From assembly GCA_032622095.1 (NCBI GenBank), contig CP136068.1, positions 49,098,443-49,162,442 of the forward strand: 64,000 bases of DNA. The letters run 5' to 3'. The stretch comes from Siphonodentalium dalli. Lineage: Eukaryota > Mollusca > Scaphopoda > Gadilida > Siphonodentaliidae. Shown in pieces: positions 44,946 to 56,875 of this stretch. Positions within the stretch are counted from its first letter, which is position 1. Each line of letters starts with the position of its first letter. The notes under the pieces were generated by a model. That model was not told the origin of the DNA, did not search any database, and saw nothing but the letters and a program-made list of their open reading frames with translations. Position numbers and translations under genes: made by a program.

Positions 44946-45984
44946 ACTTGATATGCGATAGACATTTTGCCGCATGTGGCATAACAGAGACCAGAAACAA
45001 CGTAATTTCCTGTAACATATCGTGGCCCCCATTGTTCAAGTAAGTTGTCTAGATTGTGTCTACTTTACTGACATGTGAAACATGCAACCATATGTCATAT
45101 ATAGCGCCACATTTCACTTAAATGCATTTTTAAAATGAATTATAGACTGTGCGTATGCGCATATTTTCCTACCTGTTTCTAGTGGGCAGCCAATCCACAT
45201 ACACACCTTTGCCAGCGCTGACTTCAATCGGCCCATTTAAATATATATATTAGTGGGTATGAACGAAAATTGTCCGAACCTGAACGAAAATTGTGTCTAA
45301 ACCTAAACAAAATCATCGGAAATATTGCGAATCTGAACCTGAACATTTTGAAATTTACAAAGATCATTTTTCGGAGTTAGACAATAAAAATGTCACCGGT
45401 TTTGCGTTCCGAAGATGTGTGGTAACCTAATCTACCCACGACAATACATAAATTTGCGGATCCATGAGCCCAGGGCCAAACAATTATGAAAAACAAACAT
45501 TTCAAAATTTTATGACGACTTGACAGGCCAAATGCAACATTTCACATGCCTGTCATGCGAAAGGTATGTTATGTAGGTGTTGGGTATACAAATTTCTACA
45601 AAACTGTTCAAAGGTGTATCACTTAAAGATGTCGTTCATTGATGCTTGAAGACAATATATTACACCTACCCTTTATCCTGACCACTGGGCACCGCCATCT
45701 TGAAACGTACAAACAGTGTTAGTTGGCGATAACATTACATGTCCTGCCATTGGACATAACGGTATGCCTGCATACGTTTAAGTCGTTTACTACGTAATTA
45801 TAGTGAATTTTCTTTTCTGGTAAGAGCATGGTGGTCTGTAGAAAGCACAGAAAATGCACCTGTCACCAAAGATTTGACCAACTCCGAATCATGGTAGCCG
45901 ATTTCGAATCGAATCAGACAAACAATTTTGAATCGCAACGAATCGATTCGCAGGGCCCTTGATGTTGGAGTGTAAATTGAATTT

Positions 45985-46660
45985 CACCCATTGTCACGTC
46001 ACCCTGATAACTAAACAGTCTCCCATGGTGCATAATCCGTCTGTCCGTCATCTGTCTGTCTCTCCGTCCATCAACATCTTCTCCAGAACTGCAAGTATGA
46101 ATTGTGTCATATTTGGTGTCAAGGGTCCTTGGGTGACTTCGATTCAGATTTGTTCAAATGGTGTAACCAGGTAAAATAGGGACAGATCAGAGCCAGGATC
46201 ACATCTCTTTCCCTCCATAGTATTTCTTAAACTTCTTCTTCTCAAGAGCCATCAGGCCTATTCAGCTTATATTAGGTCTTTAGGATCCTTGGAAGACTGA
46301 TTCAGACATGTTCAATTGAGGTCACCTGGTGGTCAAATAGGGGCAGAGCCAGGGACATAATTCTTTCCCTGCATAGTAATTCATAAAACGTCTTCTTAAG
46401 AGGGATCAGGCCTATTCATGTTATATTTGGTGTGGAGTGTCCTTGGGTGACTGGGATTCAGACTTGTTCAAATGGGGTCACTGGGTCAAAAATAGGGACA
46501 GAGACAGGGACATAACTCTTTCACTCTACAGAAATTATTAAACATCTTCTCAAGAACCACCAGGGCTATCCAGCTTCTAGTTGGTGTGGAGGCTCATTGG
46601 GTGACAGGAATACAGATTTATTCAAATGGGGTCACCGGGTCAAATAAGGGCATTCAGATA
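45985..46660 (+). repeat. tandem-like array of the GTCCGTC-type repeat body
   Basis: Units of about 150-160 bp share ..TCAGATTTGTTCAAATGGGG, ..GTCACCTGGTCAAATAGGG, ..GGGACATAACTCTTTCCCT and ..ATCAGGCCTATTCAG. It is non-coding. Confidence 0.65.
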
Positions 46661-47303
46661 TTTTCATAATGGCAAAAAATGCCTTTGCTATATAGAGATG
46701 ACAGGATTTACAAGGGTAATAAATCTTGTTTACCTCTTGTAAAATTGATATTCCATCTTTCGATATTCACCCTTTGTAATGTTGATATTCCCCATGGAAA
46801 AATATTGTGCAGCTATATTCCCTATATAGTACAAACAGTCCCACATAATCGATATTAGCCTGTAAAAATGTTGTCATTAAAAAGAGAAGTCAGGATATAC
46901 AAGGGAAATAAATCTTGTTCACCACTTGAAAAATTGATATTACCCTTGAAAAAGTTTGCTGTCGAAAGTACATTGTACAAAGCTATGTTTATTGATGGTG
47001 TGCTGGTTATCGTGATACTAATAAAATTTAGGTTGTCCAATTAATTTACCATTACTATTTTTGAAGTATATTGCTCTATTTTATATCCACTAACAGATGG
47101 TTTCCAAAAGTAAAATAAAGCAAATATTGATAAAAAAAATTATGAAAAGCAGCTATATTCCTATCTTTTAAAACAATTTTATGTGAGATTTATGAAACAA
47201 CAGATGTTTCTATGGGATTTTTTGGAAACAGCAATATACAAATGGGTCTTCAAAAAGAAATTCATTAAAACTGTTGTTGTTGTTGGAAGTGTTGATGGGA
47301 ATA
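46661..47303. repeat. weak direct repeat, otherwise no gene
   Basis: GAGATGACAGGATTTACAAG (46694) and GAGAAGTCAGGATATACAAG (46882) begin two related ~100-bp stretches. Nothing else was recognised. Confidence 0.45.
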
Positions 47304-47827
47304 CAGTAATGCCCTAAGTAATCGACTTACTTAGGCCGATGGGGTCATTGTCACAAGGCTCCGGTCACATTCGTAGCCAGCTTTTTAAATCGATCACAAA
47401 TGTAGCCAGCTTTTCACCGGCAATCACATTCGTAGCCAGCTTTTCTAATTGCATGCTTTATATGGCGCGAAATATAACGTCATCGCGTTCGTGACTAAAA
47501 TGTGGACGTCATTCTCCAAAACTGACTTCGTTTATCAACTTATATTGGAACATAATTCGAGAATTCTAACGACACTGATCAGAAACGTTAGATTATTAGA
47601 TGAACTAATATCAAATTAAAATTCAAGTTGTTTCTCATCCATCAACTCAGAATAATGAGCTTAACAAAATCTTGTTCATTGAAGATCGCATGAATATCAA
47701 AAGCTGGCTACAAATGTGATCACCATAGAAAAGCTGGCTACATTTGTGATCGATTTAAAAAGCTGGCTACGAATGTGATCGATGCCTTGTGACAATGACC
47801 CCATCAGCCTTACTTAGGGCATTACTG
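47304..47827. mobile_element. palindromic TA-type MITE (family P), copy 5, split by an insertion
   Basis: The outer sequence CAGTAATGCCCTAAGTAATC..GAC and ..TTACTTAGGGCATTACTG is a strongly shortened family-P palindrome flanked by TA. A 475-bp hAT-type element sits within it. Confidence 0.88.
47335..47809. mobile_element. 475-bp hAT-type MITE nested in the family-P palindrome
   Basis: A perfect 8-bp duplication TTACTTAG flanks it (47327-47334 and 47810-47817). The inverted ends are GATGGGGTCATTGTCACAAG and its complement. Next to the ends are direct and inverted copies of the ~30-bp block TCACATTCGTAGCCAGCTTT: three on the left, three on the right. The interior is AT-rich and non-coding. Confidence 0.92.
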
Positions 47828-47911
47828 TAGATAGAGTATTTTCAACATTAAGAACTTTCAATACGAGTAAGATTGCAGAGGTGGGTGAGTGCGTACAAAT
47901 ATCATGTCACA

Positions 47912-48356
47912 CAAGCCTGAGTTTAGTGTGCCTGTCATTTACAGAATGAGGTCCCCAGAGGGTGAATTTCGTGCATAGAGGGCTAGCATCACTAAATTCA
48001 ACCTCTGGGGACCTCACTCTGCATGGCCTCATCTGCTATGGGAGAGAAAGACTCAGAATGAAGTTCCCAAATGGTGAATATTGTGATCTACACCCATTGG
48101 GAACCTCAATTATGCAATGTGTCATCTATCAATTTGGAGATGTAGAGAAACTAAACTAAAAAGAAATAGAATCTATGTGAAGAAGTTTCTATAGAAATTT
48201 GATAATGAAACTTTCCAGAGAAGATGAGGCCTAAGCAGAATGAGGTCCACAGAGGGTGAATTTAGTGATGCTAGCCTGCTATGCGGGAGAGTGTCACTAA
48301 ATTCACCCTCTGGGGACCTCATTCTGCAAATGACAGGCACACTAAACTCAGGCTTG
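47912..48356. mobile_element. hAT-type MITE (family G), copy 2
   Basis: The ends are CAAGCCTGAGTTTAGTGTG and its perfect complement, flanked by a perfect 8-bp duplication ATGTCACA (47904-47911 and 48357-48364). Two internal hairpins based on AGAATGAGGTCCCCAGAGGG lie near each end. The spacer with ..AAGTTCCCAAATGG is shared with the 39419 copy, which defines the family consensus well. Confidence 0.95.
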
Positions 48357-48364
48357 ATGTCACA

Positions 48365-49385
48365 GGTTGTTGAGATCTGGCCATTCAGTCATTTTTAAGT
48401 TCCCAATATTCCAGGAATATCCATTAGGCAATGGGGCATTGTATTTCCGAGAAAACGGTGTTGAGGCTTTTCATTGGTCAATTGATTCAGTCTTGTGACA
48501 CAAACTGTTTATCTCCATATGATTGGCTACAGCATGGTGTCATGTGATATCTGCATTTCTCGCACATACCTATATGAATAGTACCACTGATGCACATTTT
48601 TCATTTAGGATGAGAGCTGTTTACTTGTTGTCCGGTCATAAATGATATAGTTTCACACATATGCATGCATAAATTGACTGAATTTCTTCCGTATACACCT
48701 TATAGCATTATGGTTATTCTATTTTGTGGAATTAGTGAAGAATCACCAAAAGAGTAAGTGCTTCAACAGCTAAAAGTGGCCTACATTTTATGTTTATTAA
48801 TTCAACAAATTTTAGTTATTCTTCGGAGCATCAATCAAATTACTCATATGCTGTCATGGTGTATTTTTTATTGAAATCACTTCTCTTTAAAAATATTGGG
48901 GCCCCACATATGCACTAAGACAACATTGAAATGTGATCAGGGTTCCATACCTCGAGTTTCAACATGATTTTTTGATGATGGACCAAATTCCTCGCTAATA
49001 TTTGTAAAAACATGAGTCAAACAAAGTTGTAAACATTTTATTTTGTCAGCATTTGACAATATAGAGTTATGCCGCTTGCATCGCCAAGAAGTAAAACGAA
49101 ATTTGCGCATTTGTAACCTTAAGTCTGATTTGTGGGCCCAAATTTGGATAGATAGCCTTGCGGTGAATCTTCAATGATGTATTAAAATTTTCCTCCTCCT
49201 GATATATGTGATTTAGAGCTTCCTCTTTCCAATGGTATATACTACAGTCACAGTACAGTGTCAGAAGCACATGATGTCACAAATTTTTGCCCGGTTTCCG
49301 ACACAGTTACCTTGCTATCGCCACCAGCATCCAATGCATTGAAAAGGGTTGATAGAGAAAATCTTTAATAAAAGTTTTTTGAATT
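48365..49385. other. gene-free stretch
   Basis: No gene or clear repeat was seen. The minus-strand 67-codon frame at 49067-49270 is unassigned. Confidence 0.4.
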
Positions 49386-49760
49386 GTTTTTATGTGTACC
49401 CATACCATAGTATGGTACACATAGTGTTAATGTCCGGATTGACCACTTGTTGTTCGTCCGTCTGTCCATCCATCTGTCTGTACATCCGTACATTGTATAT
49501 GGGTTTCTCAGCCCAAAATACAGATCGAGTTTGAATATGGGTTTGATCCGAGTTTTTTTTTTACAGAGTTATGGCACTTTTTCGACTTAGAATTCACGCA
49601 TGCTGCCATAACTCAAACTTTTTTTATCTGATTTTCACCAAATATGGTATGTGAGTATCTCAGTCCAAAATACAAATCGAGTTCAAATATGGGTTTGATC
49701 TGATTTATTTTAAAGGAGTTATGACCCTTTTTCGAGAAGAAAATTCTGAATTTATCAATT
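49386..49760 (+). repeat. dispersed repeat with GTCCGTCTGTCCATCC
   Basis: The repeat begins with the inverted pair TGTACCCATACCATAG / CTATGGTAC.., then GTCCGTCTGTCCATCCATCT. It follows with two diverged copies of ..CTCAG.CCAAAATACA.ATCGA and ..TATGGGTTTGATC.GA. It is related to the family at 59350-59760. Confidence 0.6.
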
Positions 49761-50437
49761 TAAAAAAAAAAAATATTAAAAAACTTTTATAATAATAAAA
49801 AAAATTATTTAATTAAAAATAAAATTTGTCATTGACACTGTAATTTGTTTTAGTTTTATACCATTAATTAGGTGTGATGTCTTGAAAATATGAAGATTTT
49901 ATTGCAATAGTTGCACGTAATATAATGATATCAATAAATTACCATGTGAACATCCAATATCCAGAGTATATGAAAGTACCTTTAATAGATGTCATTCCAA
50001 GTGAAATCTGTTATTAATTGAGTAATGACATATGGTACAGAGCTCTAGGGGGTGGTTGTATGAAGGTAAAGATAAACAACCTGCTGGCTAGATAATTGTT
50101 TATCCTATCTGTCAAATTGTTTAATGGCTAAACCATTGGATCTCACAGTGAGAGGTCCTTGTGTGAATAGAGACAGAGTTATGAGATTTAAAACGACTCC
50201 CCCCCCCCCCATCCCAAATACTTTAACCCCTTGTTAAGACAAATTATTTGAGCTTTTGATTTTATGTTGGGTACTGATATATGGATTACTGTGATCATAT
50301 CTTTGACCAATTATCAGTTAAAAATATAGCTAATCTCTATTACCAAATTATTGGTTAAACATCTGCCGAATGTGATCGGCCTCTTGTTTATGTTTACCCA
50401 TAGTGTAGTCTAGTATAGGGACATGTAGCCAGGAGTT
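49761..50437. other. gene-free stretch
   Basis: AT-rich sequence with a C11 run near 50200. Confidence 0.45.
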
Positions 50438-50960
50438 TTTAGCTCATCACTCCTCGTCCGTCCGTCCGTTGTACCGTCTGTCCATCCGTCTGTCTGTCTG
50501 TCCGTCCGTCAAGAATCATCTTCTCCGCCAAAACTGTAAGACGGAACGGGTTCATATTTGGTGTGGATGTTCCCTAGGTGAATCACATTCAGATTTGTTC
50601 AAATGAGGTCATCAGGTCAATTAGTTGAGAAAGCAGGGCCACAACTCTATTCCTTCGTAGTAATTCTTAGAACGACTTTTTTCCAGAACTATAAGGCCGA
50701 ATGGGTTCATATTTGGGGTGGATGTTCCCTATGTGACTCACATTCAGATTTGTTCAAATGAGGTCACCAGGTTGGTTAGTTGAGAAACCAGGGCCATAAC
50801 TCTTTCCCTCCATAGTAATTCTTTTAAACATCATCTTCTCAAATACCATCAGGCCAAATGGGTTCATATTTGGTATGAAGGATCCTTGGTTGACTGGGGT
50901 TCAGATTTGTTCAAATGAGGTCACTGGGTCAAATGTGGGTGGGGCCAGGGACATAACTCA
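50438..50960 (+). repeat. dispersed repeat array beginning TTTTTAGCTCATCACTCC
   Basis: The start is a GTCCGTCCGTCCGTTG run. Three ~150-bp units then follow, with ..GGGTTCATATTTGG, ..GATGTTCCCTA.GTGA.TCA and ..AGATTTGTTCAAATGAGGTC. The family is the same as at 43962 and 45985. Confidence 0.7.
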
Positions 50961-51054
50961 AAACAAAAAAATTCAGATTAAACTCTTTAACCAAAAAAGA
51001 AAAGAATAGGAAAGAAATGACATATTAAAAAATAAAAGAATATTTAAAAAAAAC

Positions 51055-51346
51055 TGTGGAATTTCCCTTCTAGGAAGTTTCTATATCCCCTAATTTGCAG
51101 AAGATAAAATCATAATTGAGGTGCCCAATGGGTGAACATCACCAACTTTAACTGGGGAACTTCAATCTTATCCTAGGTCTGCCATAGCAGTTGAGGGCCT
51201 TAGCAGAATGAGGTCCCCAGACTCGGGGCACAGAGGGTGAATTTAGTGATGCTAGCCCACTGTGGGGGATAGCATCACTAAATTCACCCTCTGAGGACCT
51301 CATTCTGCAAGTGACAGACACACTATCACACTATTTCAAGACTTGA
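51055..51346. mobile_element. family-G related element, partial (copy 3)
   Basis: A hairpin built on GCAGAATGAGGTCCCCAGA..GGGTGAATTTAGTGATGCTA lies at 51188-51310, followed by ..GTGACAGACACACTAT and the tip TTTCAAGACTTG. The left half starts near TCTAGGAAGTTTCTATATCC. The right tip matches the CAAGCCTTGAAATAGTGTG variant seen at 54296. Confidence 0.65.
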
Positions 51347-51389
51347 TTGTATAATACATTGTGTTGCTTGAGGCCAGGCATGCACAATG

Positions 51390-51620
51390 TAGGAACAGAC
51401 ATGCTTTTAGTGATGTTATCCCACACAGCGGGCTAGCATTACCAAATTCACCATCTGGAGACCTCATTCTGCTTAGGCCTCACCTTCTGGGAAGTATCTA
51501 TAGTATCAAATTTACATTGTTGTTAGTTAAATTTCCCTTCTAGGAAGTTTCTATATCCCCTAATTTTCAGAAGATAAAATTAATAAATGAGGTGCCCAAT
51601 GGGTGAATATCACCAACTTC
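51390..51620. repeat. second partial family-G block
   Basis: One hairpin arm (..GCGGGCTAGCATTACCAAAT, CCTCATTCTGC) and a second copy of TCTAGGAAGTTTCTATATCC..GAGGTGCCCAATGGGTGAA (compare 51072) indicate a rearranged or tandem element. Confidence 0.55.
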
Positions 51621-51639
51621 AACTATTTCACTACATAGT

Positions 51640-52050
51640 GATTCTTAAAATATGTTTGCAAGAACTAGTTGGCTTTATAGCATGGAATGTTCTTTCTTGA
51701 CTGCAATTCAGATTTTTTTAAATGGGGTAACCTGGTCAAATAGGGGTCAAGCGAAGGACAGTTTCCCCCTTGATATGCTTCCTTCACAAGGACCATCAGG
51801 TCTATTTTACTGATATTTATGATATATGTATGAAGGGTTCTTTGGTGTCTGGGATTCAAATTTATTCAAATGGGGTCACCAGGTAAAATAGGGTGGGACC
51901 AGGGACATAACTATATGTCTCTATAGTAATTCTTAAAATGTCTTCTCAAGAGAGGTTGGACTATTTAGCTTACATATAGTATGGAGGAATCAGGAGGATC
52001 CTTTAGTGACTGAGATTCAGATTTGTTAAAATGAGGTCAACCTGTCAAGA
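51640..52050 (+). repeat. dispersed repeat array (43962 family)
   Basis: Diverged units contain ..TTTTTTTAAATGGGGTAACC, ..CTATTTTACTGATATTTATG and ..GGGACCAGGGACATAACTAT. It is non-coding. Confidence 0.55.
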
Positions 52051-52994
52051 AATGGCGGTCTATGGGGAGTTAACACTTTTGTGTCTAATAAAATCATTGA
52101 AATACCAAATTCATTAAAACATCTACCTTGGAATCACCTGACTGATTAGTCTGACATACATGTATTGTGTTTTGGGTCCATGGATAATTGGGCTTCAAAC
52201 ATGTCTAAATGGTTTTAGAAAAAGGCGCTTGTGAGATTGGAAATTTCCAACAATTGAGAAAGTTTGAGGTGTCGGTTGTGAAATTCCAACCTAAGACTTG
52301 GGAGTCTGGAGCCCGGTCTGGAGGGGACTTGTTGAGCTGGAGGAGGCGGGTGATCAGTTGTGTACAGTTGGCAATTTCAAGGTGGATTTTCACCAATCTA
52401 CATACTTGAAGTCTCTCTAGCCACATATCCTGTTTAAATCTACTTCTTTTAAAGTGATTATGAAAAGTGCTGACTGTTGTGGTCTCCAGAGTCCCAGTCT
52501 TATCAGTCTTTACAGTCTGGTGAGCGACCCCACAGTCATTGACTGTCTTGTTCTGGCTTTCTTCCAGTTTCCAAACACAGTCACATTGCTATAGGTACGT
52601 TGACAATTATTCAATTTTGATAAACCTGCTACGTAATGTCCAAGATTACAAGGTGCAATCTTTCGTACCCTATTTTTTTTTTATCAAAGGACTGTCTTGC
52701 AAAGGGCATGCAGGGATGGGGTTGGAGAAAATTACATGTGTTTTGTTCGGGTTTTCTGTTCTAGAGTTATTTATCTTTGTTTATATGGTAATGTTGATTT
52801 TTTTTGTCCGTCCTGTCTGATATCTCAGGCACGGGTTATCAAATCTGCTATCCTGATTGCTTTCAAAATAGAGACAAATGACATTGTTTGCATTTTCCAT
52901 TCTTGAGTTATTCTTCTTTGTTTATCTGTTTGTCAATGGATCCGTGCCGATACCTTAGTCTGAATGAGATTTGATAAGGATGTTCATCATCACC
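52051..52994. other. gene-free stretch
   Basis: Several short frames are present without domains. The 93-codon frame at 52539-52820 is hydrophobic at its end, but I see no supporting splice sites or homologues. The repeat word GGTTATC.AATCTG..TTATC is weak. Confidence 0.4.
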
Positions 52995-52996
52995 TA

Positions 52997-53186
52997 CAGT
53001 AATGCCCTAAGCAATCAACTCCTTAAACACAGCAGAATTATGGAAATATGGCTTGTTGCCGTTCATCAGAAAGCTCTCGGGTAGAGCTTTCCGATGAATG
53101 GCAACAAGCCATATTTCCGACTAAATCCTGAAAAGTTACCCATAATTCTGCTGTGGTTAAGGAGTTTATTACTTAGGGCATTACTG
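52997..53186. mobile_element. palindromic TA-type MITE (family P), copy 6
   Basis: The element is 190 bp, CAGTAATGCCCTAAGCAATC to ..GGGCATTACTG, flanked by TA. The left arm has lost about 25 bp (GGGTAACTTTTCAGGATTTA missing after GAATTATGG), so the arms are unequal. Confidence 0.9.
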
Positions 53187-53218
53187 TACCAACATGTTCA
53201 AGTGCCCCTATATACCTA

Positions 53219-53292
53219 CATGTTCCTGTGTCCATATTTAAATGTTCCTGTGTCCCTATCTAAATGGTCCTGTGTCCCTATCTAAATGGTCC
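53219..53292 (+). repeat. 22-bp minisatellite, 3.5 copies
   Basis: ATGGTCCTGTGTCCCTATCT-AA is repeated with a few changes. Confidence 0.8.
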
Positions 53293-53599
53293 TGTGTACT
53301 CTGATATTCCATGACAATGTACCCACCCCTTGTTCTGTGGCTCTGCTAATATGCTATGATATTTAATACCGCACTCTGCAGTAACAAATGCATTCAAGAA
53401 TGCCTCACTTATATTCAAATCAAATGAATCAAACTTATATGGCCTTTGTACCAGAGATATAATATCTCTGGCCTTACTATAGTGGTATGTCATTCATCAA
53501 TTGAGTTTTGTTCACCCATATATAGACATGCAATAGTATTTCTGGGAAATAGGTGGCTTAGCTCCTCCCATCATTTAGCCCACAAGTCAGTAACAAGCT

Positions 53600-54028
53600 C
53601 AAGCCTGAGTTTAGTGTGCCTGTCATATGCAAAATGAGCATAGTGGGCTAGCGTCACTAAATTCACCCTCTGGGGACGTCATTCTGCTGAATAGGCCTCA
53701 TCTTCTCTGGGAAATTTCTTTATTATCAAATTTCTATAGAAACTTCTTCACATAGGTTCTATTTCTTTTTTAGTTTAGTTTCTCAATATCCCCAAATTGG
53801 CAGTTGACACATTGCATAATCGAGGTTCCCAATGGGTGTACATCACAATTATCATCATTTGGGACCTTCAATATGAGTCTATGCCTCCCATAGCAGATGA
53901 AGCCATGCCGAATGAGGACCCCAGAGTGTAAATTTGGTGATGCTAGCCCATTATGCAGGATAGCGTCACTAAATTTACCCTCTGGGGACCTCATTCTGCA
54001 AACGACAGTCACACTAAACTCAGGCTTG
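53600..54028. mobile_element. hAT-type MITE (family G), copy 4
   Basis: The ends are CAAGCCTGAGTTTAGTGTG and its complement. The flanks AACAAGCT (53592-53599) and AACGAGCT (54029-54036) match at seven of eight bases. The spacer is in the opposite orientation to the 47912 copy (..TTCTCAATATCCCCAAATTG..). One arm of the left internal hairpin is deleted. Confidence 0.88.
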
Positions 54029-54295
54029 AACGAGCTTTGTGTTATTGCACTTATACATGCTGGTAATTATCATAAAGCTGAATGAAAAGTGGCTTGTTAT
54101 CTTGTTATCAAGTACATTACTGCATCAGGAATTCATTTTATATATCCTTATATCACAGTTTATAGATGTCCCTAGGTACCAGTACTGTGGTTTGTGGTCA
54201 TTATTGCAGGACAGCACATTCCATTTAGTGAGTTTTTTATACTTAGTTTTGCTTTGGACAATTGGGGTTGGAACATTTTAGGGAGGTTCTACAAT

Positions 54296-54545
54296 CAAGC
54301 CTTGAAATAGTGTGTCTGTCATTTGCAGAATGAGGTCCCCAGATGGTGAATTTAGTGATGCTACCCCCGCATAGTGGGCTAGCATCACCAAATTCACCCT
54401 CTGGGGACCTCATTCTGATTACACCTCAGCAGAATGAGGTTCCCAGAGGGTGAATTTGGTGATGCTAGCCCGCTATGCGGGGGTAGCATCACTAAGTTCA
54501 CCCTCTGGGGACCTCATTCTGCAAATGACAGACACACTATTTTAT
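54296..54545. mobile_element. family-G variant without spacer, copy 5
   Basis: The element starts CAAGCCTTGAAATAGTGTG. It contains two adjacent hairpins on GCAGAATGAGGTCCCCAGAT..GGTGAATTT.GTGATGCTA (54325-54417 and 54428-54522) with almost no spacer. It ends ..AATGACAGACACACTATTTT. The right tip is degraded, so the duplication cannot be confirmed. Confidence 0.75.
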
Positions 54546-55170
54546 GGACCATTGAGAAATGACTGGCACCCCAATGAACACTGACAATTGATTAAACATA
54601 AAAGTAAAAGTGTTTTACTTTCAACAATAACAGTTATGATAAAACATTTGTTGGCTGAATATAAAGTTGAATGAACTGTGGTTTGTTTTCTTGTTATGGA
54701 GTGTGATGTGTGAGTGACAGTGTGACTCAGGAATTTATTGTATATACTACCATACCCCCCACTTACAGACACTGTGGTTGTGGTTGATGTGTGTTTGTGG
54801 TCATTATTGCTCAATAGCACATTCCATTCAGTAAGATTTTCTACACTGGTAGTGTATAGTTTGCACAGTGGGAAGTCATGGTAAACAGTGTTAATTCTAA
54901 ACCATAACTCTAGAGGGAAGCTAGAATATTGTCGGGGATATGAGGGGGGTGTACTAGACTAAAAAGAAGGCAGGAGTCCTCACCCGATTTTCCAGCGATG
55001 GGAGATGTGGTGGGGCAGTCTTCGTATTTTGACAGGGCCTACAGACCCAAGCCCCATAAACATCCCCTTACCTGGTAAATGCATGGCCTTTTTATCATGG
55101 CCCATGGCCCCAGTACTTTTTAGAGACAAGCTGACTAACGAGAGATTAAAGTTGAATAAGGAACAAGTGA
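54546..55170. other. gene-free stretch
   Basis: No clear feature was seen. Confidence 0.4.
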
Positions 55171-55700
55171 AAACAGGGTTCATACGCAGGTCTGAAATCC
55201 TGGAAAAGTTATGGAATTCGAAAATTTTGTTTCCATACCCTGGAAAAGTCTGGAAAATGGGACCTGTTCTCACCCAGTTATGGAAAAGGTCTTGAAAATT
55301 GGTGGGGGACTGGGAGAAGGTCCTGAAAAGTCATGGAATAATATAAAATATCAGTGCTGATTTAACTTACATGATGTCTAAATGACTGGCAACTAGCTGT
55401 TTGTTCAGGGATAATATATCACTGCAGCAAACATGGGGGAGGCCACGGTGATCAACCATGAAAACATATAAAAGCATAGACTTTATGGATGGTAAACCAA
55501 TAGCTACTCATCTTCCTATAATTCGAACACTAATTCCAGTGACCTTTTCAAAATAAGGAAATTGTAAAGTCTTTCCCAATTTTGTTTTCAAATTCCCTGA
55601 TGTGACGTATGGGAAAGTTATTGAATTTGTTCATTGAAAAGTCTTGAAAAAATGATCAGGAAGTCTGGAAAAGGTATGGAGAAGTTATGGAATTTTGTTC
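55171..55700. repeat. TGGAAAAGTCATGGAAT-rich low-order repeat
   Basis: Many diverged copies of CTGGAAAAGT.ATGGAATT occur on the plus strand at 55195-55345 and again at 55615-55700. Similar material occurs in many animal genomes (general knowledge). Here it produces short frames with no family match. Confidence 0.6.
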
Positions 55701-56871
55701 AAAGGTAGATAGAAAAAAAGTTCCACTCAGCAAACTAATACACAAAAACATGTTGGTATAAAATGTCATGATTGAATCATTCATGAAGACATCAACTTGT
55801 TAAGTTGTTAAATGTTCAACAAATAGTTGAAATGTGATCGAGTTGAATTTTAATATCAGTTTAAACTTCTTGAGATTGTGCTTATTATTTATGAATATTT
55901 TATGAAAAAGATATTGTTTATGCATAATACAAAAACACAATACAGAGACATTACAAAACGTCAGTACCGCCCAGCCCTAACGTAGGCCCCGTCATAGAAA
56001 ACATGAGGCCTTTGTTGATAGCTCTGAGCCTATTAGACAAACATGTAAAGCCATAATTGATAAAGTACAAGTAAACTCAACATTAATCGTGTGGAATTAT
56101 TTTGTTCTAATAATGATCTCTATAACTATAAGGATCTTTGCATGTAGCTGCAGGGAGCTAGTGATGACACAGGCACCCCCCCCCCCCCCCCCCCCCCAGT
56201 ATCTAGAGTGCCAGTGCGACTTTCCATAAAAGTTTAATTGGAATGCATATAAATATATAACCAGAGAAATTCAAATTCAATTTTATTTTCTTTCAAAATA
56301 CTTTATACACTGAAATTTTATCTATGCCTTATAGGACAAACTTGAGACAGAGTTTGAGGACCATACACCAACACTAGCTGATTCGATTCCAGATTAGATT
56401 TGCTATCTACATCTGCTGCCCAATTCAAAATTGTTTTGATTCTGCGGAAAATTAAGTGCCGATTCGATTTAGGGCATTGCTGTATGTTTTAGATGGTGGT
56501 GTTAAGTTTTCGGCCATAAAATCATAAGAGTGGTGATGATTCTATTTCTTATCAATTTCATTTCACTTTAATGATCTAGCTGTCAACTTATTAACTACAA
56601 TAAAACCAATATTGATCAATCAACCATGTCCTCGAGTAAGATATAGTCACAATGTTTCGTTTCCAATTTCGTCCAATACACATTACCCAAGGGTAAAAGT
56701 AGACTGGACCAGAAAGTACTGGACTGGGGGAGGTTGGAACCGGTCCAGTTTGCATCCCTAATTAAAGATGTAGAATTAACAGTTATATGGTGTCGAATCT
56801 GATGAGTTATCATTAAACTTTATGAAAAAAAGAAACTCAACGGAACAACAAGTAATGATGATGTTTGATAT
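55701..56871. other. gene-free stretch
   Basis: A poly-C run of over 20 bases lies at about 56176-56198. No coding signal was recognised. Confidence 0.5.
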
Positions 56872-56875
56872 TTAA

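Larger units (their letters stand above)
43080..45960. mobile_element. 2.88-kb hAT-type foldback element with GATTCG-rich ends
   Basis: The left end is TAGGGCCCTGCGAATC, and the right end is GATTCGCAGGGCCCTT. The flanks GGTGTTGG (43072-43079) and GATGTTGG (45961-45968) match at seven of eight bases. A second pair of inverted arms lies inside (43696-43935 with 45500-45725). The centre holds a dispersed repeat (43962-44215) and a tandem pair (44270-44945). No transposase core was recognised. A candidate exon sits at 43497-43630. Confidence 0.82.
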
